Origin: Hyphomicrobiales bacterium
GTDB lineage: Bacteria > Pseudomonadota > Alphaproteobacteria > Rhizobiales > Xanthobacteraceae
Direction: 5' to 3'
NCBI GenBank assembly: GCA_009377755.1
Contig: WHTM01000008.1
Coordinates: forward strand, 1-64,000
DNA length: 64,000 bases
The notes below the pieces were generated by a model. It searched no databases and had not been told where the DNA came from. It was given only the letters and a program-made list of their open reading frames with translations. A program made the translations under genes and the position numbers. Of the stretch, positions 33,004 through 41,548 are shown in pieces (the first letter of the stretch is position 1; each line of letters begins with the position of its first letter).

Positions 33004-35571
33004 ATGGACGACCTGCTGCGGGAGTTCCTCACCGAAACGAATGAGTCGCTCCATGTCATCGACGTCGAACTCGTCCGCTTCGAGCAGGATCCGAACAACG
33101 CCGAAATCCTCGACAACATTTTCCGTCTGGTCCACACGATCAAAGGCACCTGCGGATTCCTGGGGCTCCAGCGCCTCGAAAGCCTGGCGCATTCGGCCGA
33201 AACACTGATGGGGCAGTTCCGCGCCGGCCGGACCGTGACCGGCGAGGCGGTGACCTTGATTCTTACCGCCATCGACCGGATCAAGGCGCTGCTCGATGCG
33301 CTTGAGGCGGAACAGCACGAGCCGGACGGCGCCGACCACGATGTCATCGCGGCCCTCGAAATTCTGTCGTCCGCGGCGGAACTGCCGGCTGCGACGCAAA
33401 TGGCACCAAGTCCGTTCGAGACGGCATCTGCCGCGGCGACGCCCAAGACGCAGGAGCACGAGGAGGCAAGTCCGGCGGCGATGCGCCGGGCCGAGCCTGC
33501 GGCCAACGGCGAGAGCGAACGCCCGGACCGGATCGCCGGCCAGTCGATCCGCGTCAGCGTCGATACGCTCGACCACCTGATGACCATGGTCTCGGAACTG
33601 GTGCTCACCCGCAACCAGCTGCTGGAGATCGCACGCCGCAATCCCGATACCGAATTCAAGCAACCGCTGCAGCGTCTGTCGAATGTCACCGCCGAGCTGC
33701 AGGAAGGTGTGATGAAGACGCGCATGCAGCCGATCGGCAGTGCCTGGCACAAGCTGCCGCGCATCGTGCGCGATCTGGCCACCGACCTCGGGCGGCGGAT
33801 TCACCTCGAGCTGAGCGGCGCCGAAACCGAGCTCGATCGTCAGGTGCTGGACCTGATCAAGGATCCGCTGATTCACATGGTCCGCAATTGCGCGGCACAC
33901 GGGATCGAGGCGCCGCAAGAGCGCCTGGCCGCCGGCAAGCTCGAGCACGGCCTGATCCGCCTCACCGCGCATCATCAGGCCGGTCACATCATCATCGAGA
34001 TCATCGACGATGGGCGCGGCCTCGACACCGACCGCATTCGCCAGCAGGTGATTGCCCGCGGCCTCGCCGTGGAGGCCGAGGTGGAAAAGATGTCCGAGGC
34101 GCGGTTGCACCGGTTCATCTTCTCGCCCGGTTTTACCACCGCGCCAAAGGTCACCAGCATCGCCGGTCGTGGCGTCGGCATGGACGTCGCGCGCGCCAAC
34201 ATCGACATGATCGGCGGCACCATCGACGTGCGGTCGAGGTGCGGCGAAGGCACGACATTCACCATCAAAATTCCACTGACGATGGCGGTCGTCTCGGCGC
34301 TGATCGTGGAGGCGGGCGGCGACCGTTTCGCCATCCCGCAACTCGCCGTCGTCGAGCTGGTGCGCGTGCGCGCCGGTTCAGAGCACCGCATCGACTGGCT
34401 CAAGGACACGCCGGTGCTGCGCTTGCGCAACAAGCTGCTGCCGCTGGTGCATTTGAAGAAGCTCCTGGCGATCGACCCGAATCCGGAGATCGACGTGGAG
34501 AGCGGCTTCATCGTGGTCATTCAGATCGGCAACGAGACCTTCGGCATCGTCGTCGACGGCGTGTTCCAGACGGAGGAAATCGTCGTCAAGCCGATGTCGC
34601 CAAACCTCAGGCACATCACAATGCTGTCCGGCAACACCATTCTTGGCGACGGTTCGGTAATCATGATCATCGATCCGCACGGCATCGCCCAGGCGATCGG
34701 GACCGCCACTGTCGCGCGCACCCCGCACGGTGCGGAAGCCGCCGACGAGACCCTCGCGGCGGAAGAGCAGACGACGCCAATGCTTCTGTTCCGCGCCGGC
34801 TCGATGCAACAGAAGGCGGTGCCGCTTTCGCTCATCACCCGGCTGGAGGTGATCGATGCGCGCTCCATGGAAAAATCGAACGGGAATCATCTCTTGCAGT
34901 ATCGTGGGCAATTGATGCCGCTGGTTCCGGTCAACAAGACGGTCCGCATCCGCAACGAAGGATCACAGCCGCTGGTAGTCTTCTCCGACGAGGAACAGTC
35001 AATGGGCCTGCTGGTCGACGATATCATCGACATCGTCGACGATCCGCTCGCCATCGAGGTGACCAGCGACCGGCCCGGCGTGCTCGGCTCGGCGGTGATC
35101 AAGGGCCAGGCCACTGAGGTGATTGACATCTCGCACTTCCTGCCGCTCGCGTTCGGACAGAGTTACGGCCGCGCCGAACGGCGCTCCACCCCGCGCAAGG
35201 TGCTGCTGGTCGACGATCAGGCGTTCTTCCGCAATCTACTGAGCCCGATCATCGATGCCGCAGGCTATGCCGTGACCACCGCAGCCAGTGCCGCCCAGGT
35301 GCTCGACCTGATCAGGAACGGCGAGCGCTTCGAGGTTATCGTCGCCGACCTTGACATGCCGGGGATGACCGGCTTCGAGTTGGCCCAGGTGCTGCGAGAT
35401 GATCCGTTGACTGCGGGCGTACCGGTTGTTGGTCTGACGCCAGTGGACTCGTCGGACATGGCCGGGTGCGCGCGCCAGTTCGGTATCCGCGAGTGCGTCG
35501 CCAAGTTCGATCGCCGCGGCCTGATCGCAGCGCTCGAAACCTCCCGCATCGCCGTCGGGCAGGCGGCATGA
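33004..35571 (+). CDS. cheA: Chemotaxis hybrid histidine kinase CheA with C-terminal receiver
   Basis: Encodes 855 residues. P1 Hpt domain with phospho-His44 (RLVHTIKGTCGF); a proline/alanine linker; P3 dimerisation (SVDTLDHLMTMVSELVLTRN); P4 kinase (HMVRNCAAHGIEAP, IDDGRGLD, GRGVGMDVARANIDMIGG). Two CheW-like parts follow (from about 450 and about 590), and a receiver begins KVLLVDDQAFFRNLL with phospho-Asp in IVADLDMPGMTGF. It senses methyl-accepting receptors and phosphorylates CheY. No obvious P2 domain for CheY docking is seen. The stop overlaps the cheW start (ATGA). No lesion visible, in contrast to cheB downstream. Confidence 0.95.
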   Translation: MDDLLREFLTETNESLHVIDVELVRFEQDPNNAEILDNIFRLVHTIKGTCGFLGLQRLESLAHSAETLMGQFRAGRTVTGEAVTLILTAIDRIKALLDALEAEQHEPDGADHDVIAALEILSSAAELPAATQMAPSPFETASAAATPKTQEHEEASPAAMRRAEPAANGESERPDRIAGQSIRVSVDTLDHLMTMVSELVLTRNQLLEIARRNPDTEFKQPLQRLSNVTAELQEGVMKTRMQPIGSAWHKLPRIVRDLATDLGRRIHLELSGAETELDRQVLDLIKDPLIHMVRNCAAHGIEAPQERLAAGKLEHGLIRLTAHHQAGHIIIEIIDDGRGLDTDRIRQQVIARGLAVEAEVEKMSEARLHRFIFSPGFTTAPKVTSIAGRGVGMDVARANIDMIGGTIDVRSRCGEGTTFTIKIPLTMAVVSALIVEAGGDRFAIPQLAVVELVRVRAGSEHRIDWLKDTPVLRLRNKLLPLVHLKKLLAIDPNPEIDVESGFIVVIQIGNETFGIVVDGVFQTEEIVVKPMSPNLRHITMLSGNTILGDGSVIMIIDPHGIAQAIGTATVARTPHGAEAADETLAAEEQTTPMLLFRAGSMQQKAVPLSLITRLEVIDARSMEKSNGNHLLQYRGQLMPLVPVNKTVRIRNEGSQPLVVFSDEEQSMGLLVDDIIDIVDDPLAIEVTSDRPGVLGSAVIKGQATEVIDISHFLPLAFGQSYGRAERRSTPRKVLLVDDQAFFRNLLSPIIDAAGYAVTTAASAAQVLDLIRNGERFEVIVADLDMPGMTGFELAQVLRDDPLTAGVPVVGLTPVDSSDMAGCARQFGIRECVAKFDRRGLIAALETSRIAVGQAA

Positions 35572-36056
35572 ACGAGGCCCCGATGCACATATCCGACAAC
35601 GAGGACGTGCACGAGTACGTGACCGCGGTGGTCGATCGGCAACTGTTCGGCTTGCCGATCGCGCGCGTGCAGGACGTGTTCGTGCCGGCGCGGCTGACGC
35701 GTGTGCCGCTGGCGCCGCCGGAGGTCGCCGGCGTTCTCAATCTGCGCGGTCGCATCCTCACGGTGATCGATTTGCGCCGTCGGCTTGGTCTGCCCGTGCG
35801 CGCGAACATCGCCTCGGATAGGACGATAGGCATCGAGCTGGCCGGCGAAGCATATGGCTTGCTCGTCGACTCGGTGGGCGAAGTGATGCGCCTCTCGGAT
35901 GCGATCCGCGCCGTGAATCCGGCGAACCTTGATCCGCGGCTCGCCGGTGCGTCGGCCGGCGTCTATCGGCTCGAAGGCGAACTGATGATTCTGCTCGACG
36001 TCGATCGGGTACTCCACTTCGACGGTGCGACCAAGGCCGCAGGAACGGCTGCGTGA
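35568..36056 (+). CDS. cheW: Chemotaxis coupling protein CheW
   Basis: A 162-residue CheW: HEYVTAVVDRQLFGLPIARV, PPEVAGVLNLRGRILTVIDL, and GLLVDSVGEVMRL. It links receptors to CheA at the membrane array. Its ATG overlaps the cheA stop by four bases. The family length and motifs are complete. About 50 bases separate it from cheY. Confidence 0.94.
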   Translation: MNEAPMHISDNEDVHEYVTAVVDRQLFGLPIARVQDVFVPARLTRVPLAPPEVAGVLNLRGRILTVIDLRRRLGLPVRANIASDRTIGIELAGEAYGLLVDSVGEVMRLSDAIRAVNPANLDPRLAGASAGVYRLEGELMILLDVDRVLHFDGATKAAGTAA

Positions 36057-36108
36057 TTTCGGAAATTCGGGCGGGTCGAAATCCCGATGGGGCAAAGCGA
36101 GGCATGAG

Positions 36109-36474
36109 ATGAAGACGTGTATGATCGTCGACGACTCCAGCGTCATCCGCAAGGTGGCGCGGCGGATCGTCGAAGGCCTCGACTTCCAGGTGACGGAAGC
36201 CGAGGACGGTGAGCAGGCGCTGGAGCTCTGCCGCCGCGAATTGCCGAACGCGATTCTGCTCGACTGGAACATGCCGAAGATGGACGGCTACGATTTCCTA
36301 CGAGCGTTGCGGCGTCTGCCCGGCGGCGACCGGCCGAGGGTCGTGTTCTGCACGACCGAGAACGACGTCGCACACATCGCGAAGGCGCTGCACGCGGGTG
36401 CGAACGAATACATCATGAAGCCGTTCGACAAGGACATCGTCGAAGCCAAGTTCCAGGAAGTCGGTCTGATTTGA
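36109..36474 (+). CDS. cheY: Chemotaxis response regulator CheY
   Basis: A 121-residue single-domain receiver. The acidic pair DD (residues 8-9) in CMIVDDSSVIRKVARRI, phospho-Asp52 in AILLDWNMPKMDGYDFLRAL, the conserved Thr in FCTTENDVAHI and Lys in YIMKPFDKDI are all present. It would bind the flagellar motor switch when phosphorylated. Located between cheW and the broken cheB, as in related genomes. Intact. Confidence 0.94.
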   Translation: MKTCMIVDDSSVIRKVARRIVEGLDFQVTEAEDGEQALELCRRELPNAILLDWNMPKMDGYDFLRALRRLPGGDRPRVVFCTTENDVAHIAKALHAGANEYIMKPFDKDIVEAKFQEVGLI

Positions 36475-36510
36475 CCGGCCCGTTCACCCTGATGTTCGCA
36501 ACCGCGTAGC

Positions 36511-36720
36511 ATGATCGCGTCACTGCGTGCCACCGCCCCCGCCGTTTCGCCGGCTCCCGCCGAGGAGCAAGGCCCGATCCGCGTATTGGTCGTCGACGAT
36601 GCGGTCGTCGTGCGCGGGCTGGTCTCGCGTTGGCTGAATGCAGGCCTGTGCTCGGCGGTGCTCCCGATCGAGCAGATCGCCTCGGCCATCCTCCGCCTGT
36701 TCCCCGGAGATCGCTCGTGA
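36511..36720 (+). pseudogene. cheB: CheB methylesterase with a large internal deletion
   Basis: The 69-codon open frame begins like CheB, with IRVLVVDDAVVVRGLVSRWL (start of the receiver domain). It then passes without a break into NAGLCSAVLPIEQIASAILR LFPG, the extreme C-terminus of alphaproteobacterial CheB. Roughly 300 residues are missing: the phospho-Asp, linker and the whole Ser-His-Asp methylesterase domain. The frame is preserved, and the GTGA overlap with cheR is intact, so downstream translation is kept. A CheB of this size cannot demethylate receptors. It is either a decayed gene or an assembly collapse. Confidence 0.85.
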
Positions 36721-37598
36721 CGCCGAATGAATACGACTACGTGCGCAAACTCTTGAAGGAGCGGTCCGGGCTCGTCCTTTCGGCGGACAAGCAGTATTTG
36801 GTCAAGAGCAGGCTCCTGCCGCTCGTGCGCAAGGCCGGTGTGTCCAGGCTCGGCGAACTCGTTCTCAAGCTGCAAGGGCCCGGTGCCGAGTCGCTCGTCG
36901 CCGATGTGATCGACGCGATGACCACCAACGAAACGCTCTTCTTCCGCGACAAAATTCCGTTCAAGCACTTCCGTGACACGATCCTGCCGGCGCTGATGAT
37001 CGCGCGCAACGCGCAGCGGCACATCCGCATCTGGTGCACAGCCTGTTCGAGCGGCCAGGAGCCGTACTCGCTGGCAATGACCTTGAAGGAGATGGGTGCG
37101 GCGCTCGCGGGCTGGCGCTTCGACATCCTCGCCACCGATATCGCCCGCACGGTGATCGAGCAGGCCAAGACCGGAGTTTACAGCCAGTTCGAGGTGCAGC
37201 GCGGACTGCCGATCACTCTGCTGCTGAAATATTTCCAGCAGGACGGCGACAACTGGCAGGTGGTTCCCGAAGTCCGCGCGATGGTGAAGTTCCGGCAGCT
37301 CAACCTGTTGCGCGACTTCTCGGTGCTCGGCACGTTCGACGTCGTGTTCTGCCGCAACGTTCTGATCTATTTCGGTCACGATACCAAGATCGACGTATTG
37401 CACCGTATCGGGCGCAGCATGGGTTCGAACGGTTTCCTTGTGCTCGGAGCGGCCGAGACGGTGGTCGGCCTGACCGATGCCTTCAAGCCTCATGCCGACC
37501 GGCGCGGCTTGTATTTGCGCACCGTCGTTGATCCGGCGCCGCGGGCAAGCAACGTCATTCCGCTGAATGCAATGGCCGCGGCGAGCATCGGGCGCTGA
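36717..37598 (+). CDS. cheR: Chemotaxis protein methyltransferase CheR
   Basis: A 293-residue SAM-dependent methyltransferase. N-terminal helical domain with DYVRKLLKERSGLVLSADKQ; catalytic domain with TTNETLFFRDKIPFKHF, WCTACSSGQEPYSLAMTLKE and FDVVFCRNVLIYF. It methylates glutamates on chemoreceptors. The GTG start overlaps the stop of the truncated cheB by three bases, as expected for an intact cheB-cheR junction. Methylation without a functional CheB would be unbalanced, unless another cheB exists elsewhere. Confidence 0.93.
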   Translation: MTPNEYDYVRKLLKERSGLVLSADKQYLVKSRLLPLVRKAGVSRLGELVLKLQGPGAESLVADVIDAMTTNETLFFRDKIPFKHFRDTILPALMIARNAQRHIRIWCTACSSGQEPYSLAMTLKEMGAALAGWRFDILATDIARTVIEQAKTGVYSQFEVQRGLPITLLLKYFQQDGDNWQVVPEVRAMVKFRQLNLLRDFSVLGTFDVVFCRNVLIYFGHDTKIDVLHRIGRSMGSNGFLVLGAAETVVGLTDAFKPHADRRGLYLRTVVDPAPRASNVIPLNAMAAASIGR

Positions 37599-37639
37599 CA
37601 GCCGTAGACGCGTCGCCGCCGGAAGTGCGGCCGCGAAGA

Positions 37640-37666
37640 CCCCGCCGGCGACGGCGGGGCTTTGTC
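37640..37666 (+). terminator. Probable terminator after cheR
   Basis: CCCCGCC-GGCGAC-GGCGGGG hairpin followed by CTTTGTCT, 41 bases after the cheR stop. The T-run is weak. It would end the chpT/cheA-cheR transcript before the ada gene. Confidence 0.55.
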
Positions 37667-37797
37667 TGGAGGAGGCGGTTGCGGCGCCTCGCAAAAGGAT
37701 TCCAGGTTTCGGGTGGTTCGGTGCCTTTTCGATCGCTACGTCCTGGTTGAAGGAAACGGGGCGCGCGTAGGCCCGCGCACACCTGAAGGAGTCCGCG

Positions 37798-38580
37798 ATG
37801 TTGACGATGGCGACAAGCACCGAGCGAAAGCTGCCGACAATCCCGAACGACGACGCACTATGGGACGCGGTCAAGCGCCGGGAGCGCTTGGTGGATGGCG
37901 TCTTCTACTATTCGGTGCGGCTTGCATCGCTTGCACGCACGAAAGCCGGCCCTCTCGGCATCGGCCGCGGACGCTTGAAAGCTGACGTTCTCACGAAGCG
38001 GCAAGCGCGCCGCACACGATGGGCGGCAGTAGACGCCGGTCGCGCGAACGAGACCACGCTCGTAGCAAGGCGTGAGCCGGCGGCGATGATCCGCTTCGCA
38101 CTCGGCGAGTGCTCGCTCGGCTCGATTCTCGTCGCCGCAACAGAAAGAGGCGTATGTACCATCGAATTCGGCGATGAGCCCGACACCCTCATGCGCAATC
38201 TGCGCGACCGTTTTTCACCGGCACGGCTGGCCGGCGGCGACGCGACATTTGAACGGCTCGCCGCCAAGGCCATTGCCGTCATCGAAGCGCCGGCGGGTGG
38301 CCTTGATCTGCCGCTCGATCCGCACGGGACGGCGTTTCAGCAGAGCGTGTGGCAGGCGCTGCGCTTGATCGCTCCCGGCTCGACCGCGAGTTACGCCGAG
38401 ATCGCCGCGCGCATCGGGCGGCCGAAGGCGGTTCGAGCCGTCGCCCGGGCCTGCGCATCGAACACGATCGCGGTCGCCATCCCGTGCCATCGCGTGGTGC
38501 GCAGCGATGCCGCCGTGTCGGGCTATCGCTGGGGCGTCAGGCGCAAGCGCGCCCTGCTGGCGCGGGAGCAGACGGCATGA
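37798..38580 (+). CDS. ada: Degenerate Ada: intact O6-methylguanine methyltransferase domain, ruined N-terminus
   Basis: Encodes 260 residues. The start is Ada-like ([20 protein letters not shown] then VFYYSV), but the zinc-binding methyl-phosphotriester motif is lost from the frame. A neighbouring frame reads [15 protein letters not shown], suggesting a small indel near 37920. The AraC-type helix-turn-helix region is essentially absent. From the Met at 38086 on, the methyltransferase is complete: [32 protein letters not shown], and the acceptor Cys in [20 protein letters not shown]. It should still repair O6-methylguanine but not act as a methylation-responsive activator. It is coupled to the 2OG oxygenase by an ATGA overlap. 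Confidence 0.75.
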   Translation: MLTMATSTERKLPTIPNDDALWDAVKRRERLVDGVFYYSVRLASLARTKAGPLGIGRGRLKADVLTKRQARRTRWAAVDAGRANETTLVARREPAAMIRFALGECSLGSILVAATERGVCTIEFGDEPDTLMRNLRDRFSPARLAGGDATFERLAAKAIAVIEAPAGGLDLPLDPHGTAFQQSVWQALRLIAPGSTASYAEIAARIGRPKAVRAVARACASNTIAVAIPCHRVVRSDAAVSGYRWGVRRKRALLAREQTA

Positions 38581-39335
38581 TTTTGGCGAAGCACCAACGC
38601 GGTCCGCACGTGGCGGCATTGGCACCGACCACAATCAGTGAACGCGCGCCGGCGTTGGATTGGAGTGCGATCGCCGCCGACCTCGATGCGCAGGGCTACA
38701 CCACGACCGGCGCTCTGCTCGCGGGCGAGGAATGCACAGCGCTTGCCGAGTCCTATGTTGCAGACGACCTGTTTCGCAGCACGATCGTGATGGCCCGCCA
38801 TGGCTTCGGCCGGGGCGAGTACAAGTACTTTGCCCATCCCTTGCCAGCCGCCGTTTCGGAATTGCGGACGGCGCTGTATCCGCCGCTCGCCGAGATTGCG
38901 AATCGCTGGAATGAAAGGATGGGGATTGCCGTGCGATATCCGCGCGATCACGCCACCTTTCTCAAGCGGTGCCGCGATGCCGGCCAGGCGAAGCCGACGC
39001 CGCTGCTGCTGCGGTACGGTCCCGACGACTACAACTGCCTGCACCAGGACCTTTACGGAGAGCACGTGTTCCCGTTGCAGGTCGCCTTCCTGCTCTCGCA
39101 GCCGGGCACCGACTTTATCGGCGGGGAATTCGTGCTGACCGAGCAGCGCCCGCGCATGCAGTCGCGTGCGGAAGTCGTGCCGCTGCGGCAGGGCGAGGGC
39201 GTGATTTTTCCGGTGCATCATCGGCCGGTGAAGGGCACCCGCGGCACCTATCGTGTCACTATGCGCCACGGTGTCAGCCGAATCCGTTCCGGCCGGCGCC
39301 ATACGCTCGGCATCATCTTCCATGACGCCAAGTGA
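38577..39335 (+). CDS. 2-oxoglutarate/Fe(II) oxygenase of the ada operon
   Basis: A 252-residue double-stranded beta-helix dioxygenase. Iron ligands are His156 and Asp158 (NCLHQDLYGE) and a distal His in FPVHHRPVKGTRGTYRV, where the Arg would bind 2-oxoglutarate. LLRYGPDDYNC and DFIGGEFVL are typical of this family, which is usually found directly after ada in alphaproteobacteria and probably serves alkylation-damage repair or tolerance. It differs from AlkB in motif order and size. Its ATG overlaps the ada stop. A strong terminator follows. Confidence 0.87.
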   Translation: MILAKHQRGPHVAALAPTTISERAPALDWSAIAADLDAQGYTTTGALLAGEECTALAESYVADDLFRSTIVMARHGFGRGEYKYFAHPLPAAVSELRTALYPPLAEIANRWNERMGIAVRYPRDHATFLKRCRDAGQAKPTPLLLRYGPDDYNCLHQDLYGEHVFPLQVAFLLSQPGTDFIGGEFVLTEQRPRMQSRAEVVPLRQGEGVIFPVHHRPVKGTRGTYRVTMRHGVSRIRSGRRHTLGIIFHDAK

Positions 39336-39360
39336 TGAGTGCGCCGAAGTCGGCCGAAAC

Positions 39361-39391
39361 AAAAACCCCGCCATCGCTGGCGGGGTTTTAC
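39361..39391. terminator. Bidirectional rho-independent terminator
   Basis: AAAAACCCCGCCATCGCTGG continues to CGGGGTTTTA: an eight-pair GC stem with A-run before and T-run after. It separates the convergent ada/2OG oxygenase operon (plus) and ctrA (minus) and should serve both. Confidence 0.92.
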
Positions 39392-39421
39392 ATTGGCGGC
39401 CGGAAGGGCAGGGGCGTTACG

Positions 39422-40123
39422 CTACGCCGGGATCCTCACCTCTTCCTCGTGCGGCTCGCGCAGCACGTAGCCGCGGCCCCACACGGTCTCGATGTAGTTC
39501 TTGCCGGATGAGGCGTTGGCGAGCTTCTTGCGCAGCTTGCAGATGAACACGTCGATGATCTTGAGCTCCGGCTCGTCCATGCCGCCGTAGAGATGGTTGA
39601 GGAACATCTCCTTGGTCAGCGTCGTGCCCTTGCGCAGCGAAAGGAGCTCCAGCATCTGGTACTCCTTGCCGGTGAGGTGCACCCGCGCGCCGCCGACCTC
39701 CACCGTCTTGGTGTCGAGATTGACGATCAGGTCGCCGGTCTGGATCACCGACTGGGCGTGGCCCTTGGAGCGGCGCACGATGGCGTGGATGCGGGCGACC
39801 AGCTCGTCCTTGTGGAACGGCTTGGTCATGTAGTCGTCGGCGCCGAAGCCGAGGCCCTTGACCTTGTCCTCGATGCCGGCGAGGCCGGAGAGGATCAGGA
39901 TCGGGGTCTTGATCTTGGAGACGCGCAGCGACCGCAACACCTCGTAGCCCGACATGTCGGGCAGATTCAGGTCGAGAAGGATGATGTCATAATCATACAA
40001 CTTGCCGAGATCGACGCCTTCTTCACCCAGGTCGGTCGTGTAGACGTTGAAACTCTCCGACTTCAGCATCAACTCGATCGATTGCGCCGTGGCGCCATCG
40101 TCTTCGATCAGCAATACGCGCAT
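39422..40123 (-). CDS. ctrA: Cell-cycle master response regulator CtrA
   Basis: A 233-residue OmpR-type regulator. Receiver with [20 protein letters not shown], phospho-Asp51 ([20 protein letters not shown]) and [15 protein letters not shown]; winged-helix domain with [20 protein letters not shown] and [16 protein letters not shown]. It is the essential alphaproteobacterial regulator of division, flagellar and polar genes, phosphorylated through ChpT (also in this window) and restrained by SciP (48,228). The start at 40123 gives the family length; the frame to 40195 does not. Very strongly conserved and intact. The upstream region is dense in GANTC sites. Confidence 0.97.
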   Translation of the reverse strand: MRVLLIEDDGATAQSIELMLKSESFNVYTTDLGEEGVDLGKLYDYDIILLDLNLPDMSGYEVLRSLRVSKIKTPILILSGLAGIEDKVKGLGFGADDYMTKPFHKDELVARIHAIVRRSKGHAQSVIQTGDLIVNLDTKTVEVGGARVHLTGKEYQMLELLSLRKGTTLTKEMFLNHLYGGMDEPELKIIDVFICKLRKKLANASSGKNYIETVWGRGYVLREPHEEEVRIPA

Positions 40124-40197
40124 GCCAGTCCCCTTCCGCGCCGGGCATAAGGTCGGCACGCCGCTTCGGCGGTCCGTGAAAACGCCTTGGGACAACT

Positions 40198-40402
40198 GAT
40201 TCGCAACGTTAACCAGGCATGGTTAACAAAACCTGATTCGCCTGCGCAAGAGTCCCCTGGGAAATTCCCGATGACGCGCCGTAAAAGATTGCACGGTCCA
40301 CGTTTTTTGATCATGCCTGCGTTCACATCACGCATTAAGAAACATCGCTAACCGACTCTGAAGAATCGCTCTGCGGCGACTCCGGCCGGCTTCCTCCGAA
40401 TC
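40198..40402. promoter_or_regulatory. ctrA/fliI divergent control region with seven GANTC sites and a GTTAAC dyad
   Basis: GANTC, the CcrM methylation target, occurs at 40198, 40235, 40250, 40354, 40363, 40378 and 40398. A dyad GTTAAC-N8-GTTAAC lies at 40208-40227. CtrA binds TTAA-N7-TTAA-like sites, and in Caulobacter and Rhizobiales ctrA promoters are both CcrM- and CtrA-controlled. The dyad spacing here (TTAA-N10-TTAA) does not fit the CtrA consensus exactly. The stretch 40124-40497 holds no gene. Confidence 0.5.
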
Positions 40403-40497
40403 GGTCGGCGAGGACCCCCCAAAGGACCAGTGACGCAATGATTAACGACGCGGGTAAACACGACGTTAATAGGCACCCTTGCCGCTGGGGCGTTCTT

Positions 40498-40539
40498 AAG
40501 GATTGCGCGTGAAGGATTGCGCGTGAAGGATTGTGCATG
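40498..40539 (+). repeat. Three tandem 14-bp units carrying RBS and start codon of fliI
   Basis: AAGGATTGCGCGTG occurs twice and then as AAGGATTGTGCATG, head to tail. Each unit has a Shine-Dalgarno-like AAGGA and ends in a GTG or ATG. The third provides the original fliI start at 40537. It looks like a slippage duplication at the translation start of a gene that is now a pseudogene. Confidence 0.75.
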
Positions 40540-41022
40540 AAAGCGCTGGCAGAGCGGGTCGCTGAGCTCGGCAGCGTCGAGATTTGCGGCCGCGTCATCG
40601 GAGTGCGGGGGTTAATGGTCGAGGTCGCCGGGCCGGACCGACGCGCGGGTGGTGATCGAAAGCGGCGCGGCGCGGAACATTCCTGTGAGGTGGTGGGCAC
40701 GCCGGAACCGGCGAAGATGACAAACGCCCACGGCACCAGGTGATGAACGTATTCGACACCCGCGCCCCGAGATCCAGTGCGGCAAGCCGGTGCTGCTGTC
40801 GATGCTGGCGCGCAATGTTGCCGCCGACGTGTCGGTCATCGGCCTGGTCGGCGTGCGCAGTCAGGTGCAGGAGTTCCTGCAGGACGACCTCGGGGCCCGA
40901 CGGCGCGCTGCACCAGCCGCTGGAAGCGTTCCTGGCCCCGGGCAAGGAGGATGCGACCAACCTCCCGGACGGGCTATCGGCAACTCGAAGGAATCCTGCG
41001 TGCTCTGGAAACCGAAAAATAA
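40537..41022 (+). pseudogene. fliI: Flagellar ATPase FliI, shredded
   Basis: Only about 480 of the usual 1,320 bases remain, in several frames. The N-terminus MKALAERVAELGSVEICGRV continues to IGVRGLMVEVAGP (to about 40635). A shifted frame gives ARVVIESGAARNIP. After a large deletion comes a Walker-A-region scrap CGKPVLLSMLARNVAADVSV (40778 onward; the P-loop GxGxGKS is itself spoiled) and QVQEFLQDDLG. The C-terminal PLEAFLAPGKEDATNLPDG shifts frame to YRQLEGILRALETEK and the stop at 41022. The catalytic core and walker B are gone. This cannot power flagellar export. Confidence 0.88.
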
Positions 41023-41131
41023 CGGTATCCGGCCACACTCCGCCCGAATTTGCGCTAGCGGCTCCGAGCGTCAGCCGGCCTGGTGGCTGGGTTGGCTACC
41101 GCGTGTTGCGGCTTCTGGGGAGTAAGAGTCG

Positions 41132-41548
41132 ATGAAGTCTCGTGAAACGCTCATTCGGCTGAGGAAGTTTCAGGTCGATGAAAAGCGGCGCAAGGTTGCT
41201 CAGATCGAGAGCATGATCGCCGAGTTCGAGCGCATGGCGACGGAGCTCGAACGGGAAATCAAGGCCGAGCAGGACCGGGCCGGCATTCATAACCCGGGGC
41301 ATTTCGCCTACCCGACCTATGCCAAGGCCGCGATCCAGCGACGCGAGAACCTGGTGCGCTCCGCCGAGGACCTCAAGGTCCAGCTCGACGACGCCAAGAA
41401 TGCGCTCGCCGATGCCTTCGAGGAGCTCAAGAAGGTCGAAATGCTCGACGAGCGCGACCAAATGCGGGAGCGCTCTGCCGAGAGCGCCACGGAGCAGGCC
41501 GAACTCGACGCCATCGGTCTGATGCGCGCGGGCGCCGCTCGCGCCTAG
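41132..41548 (+). CDS. fliJ: Flagellar export protein FliJ
   Basis: A 138-residue all-helical coiled-coil protein: MKSRETLIRLRKFQVDEKRR, QIESMIAEFERMATELEREI and YAKAAIQRRENLVRSAEDLK are typical of Rhizobiales FliJ, the stalk and chaperone-escort partner of the FliI ATPase. The ATG has a GGGGAG upstream. The frame is intact, although its partner fliI, 110 bases upstream, is destroyed. It overlaps the TonB receptor gene tail-to-tail by four bases. Confidence 0.87.
   Translation: MKSRETLIRLRKFQVDEKRRKVAQIESMIAEFERMATELEREIKAEQDRAGIHNPGHFAYPTYAKAAIQRRENLVRSAEDLKVQLDDAKNALADAFEELKKVEMLDERDQMRERSAESATEQAELDAIGLMRAGAARA

Noticed and set aside
40208-40227. Canonical CtrA box before ctrA
   Set aside because: The two TTAA words are ten bases apart rather than seven, so I report it only as a dyad in the control region.
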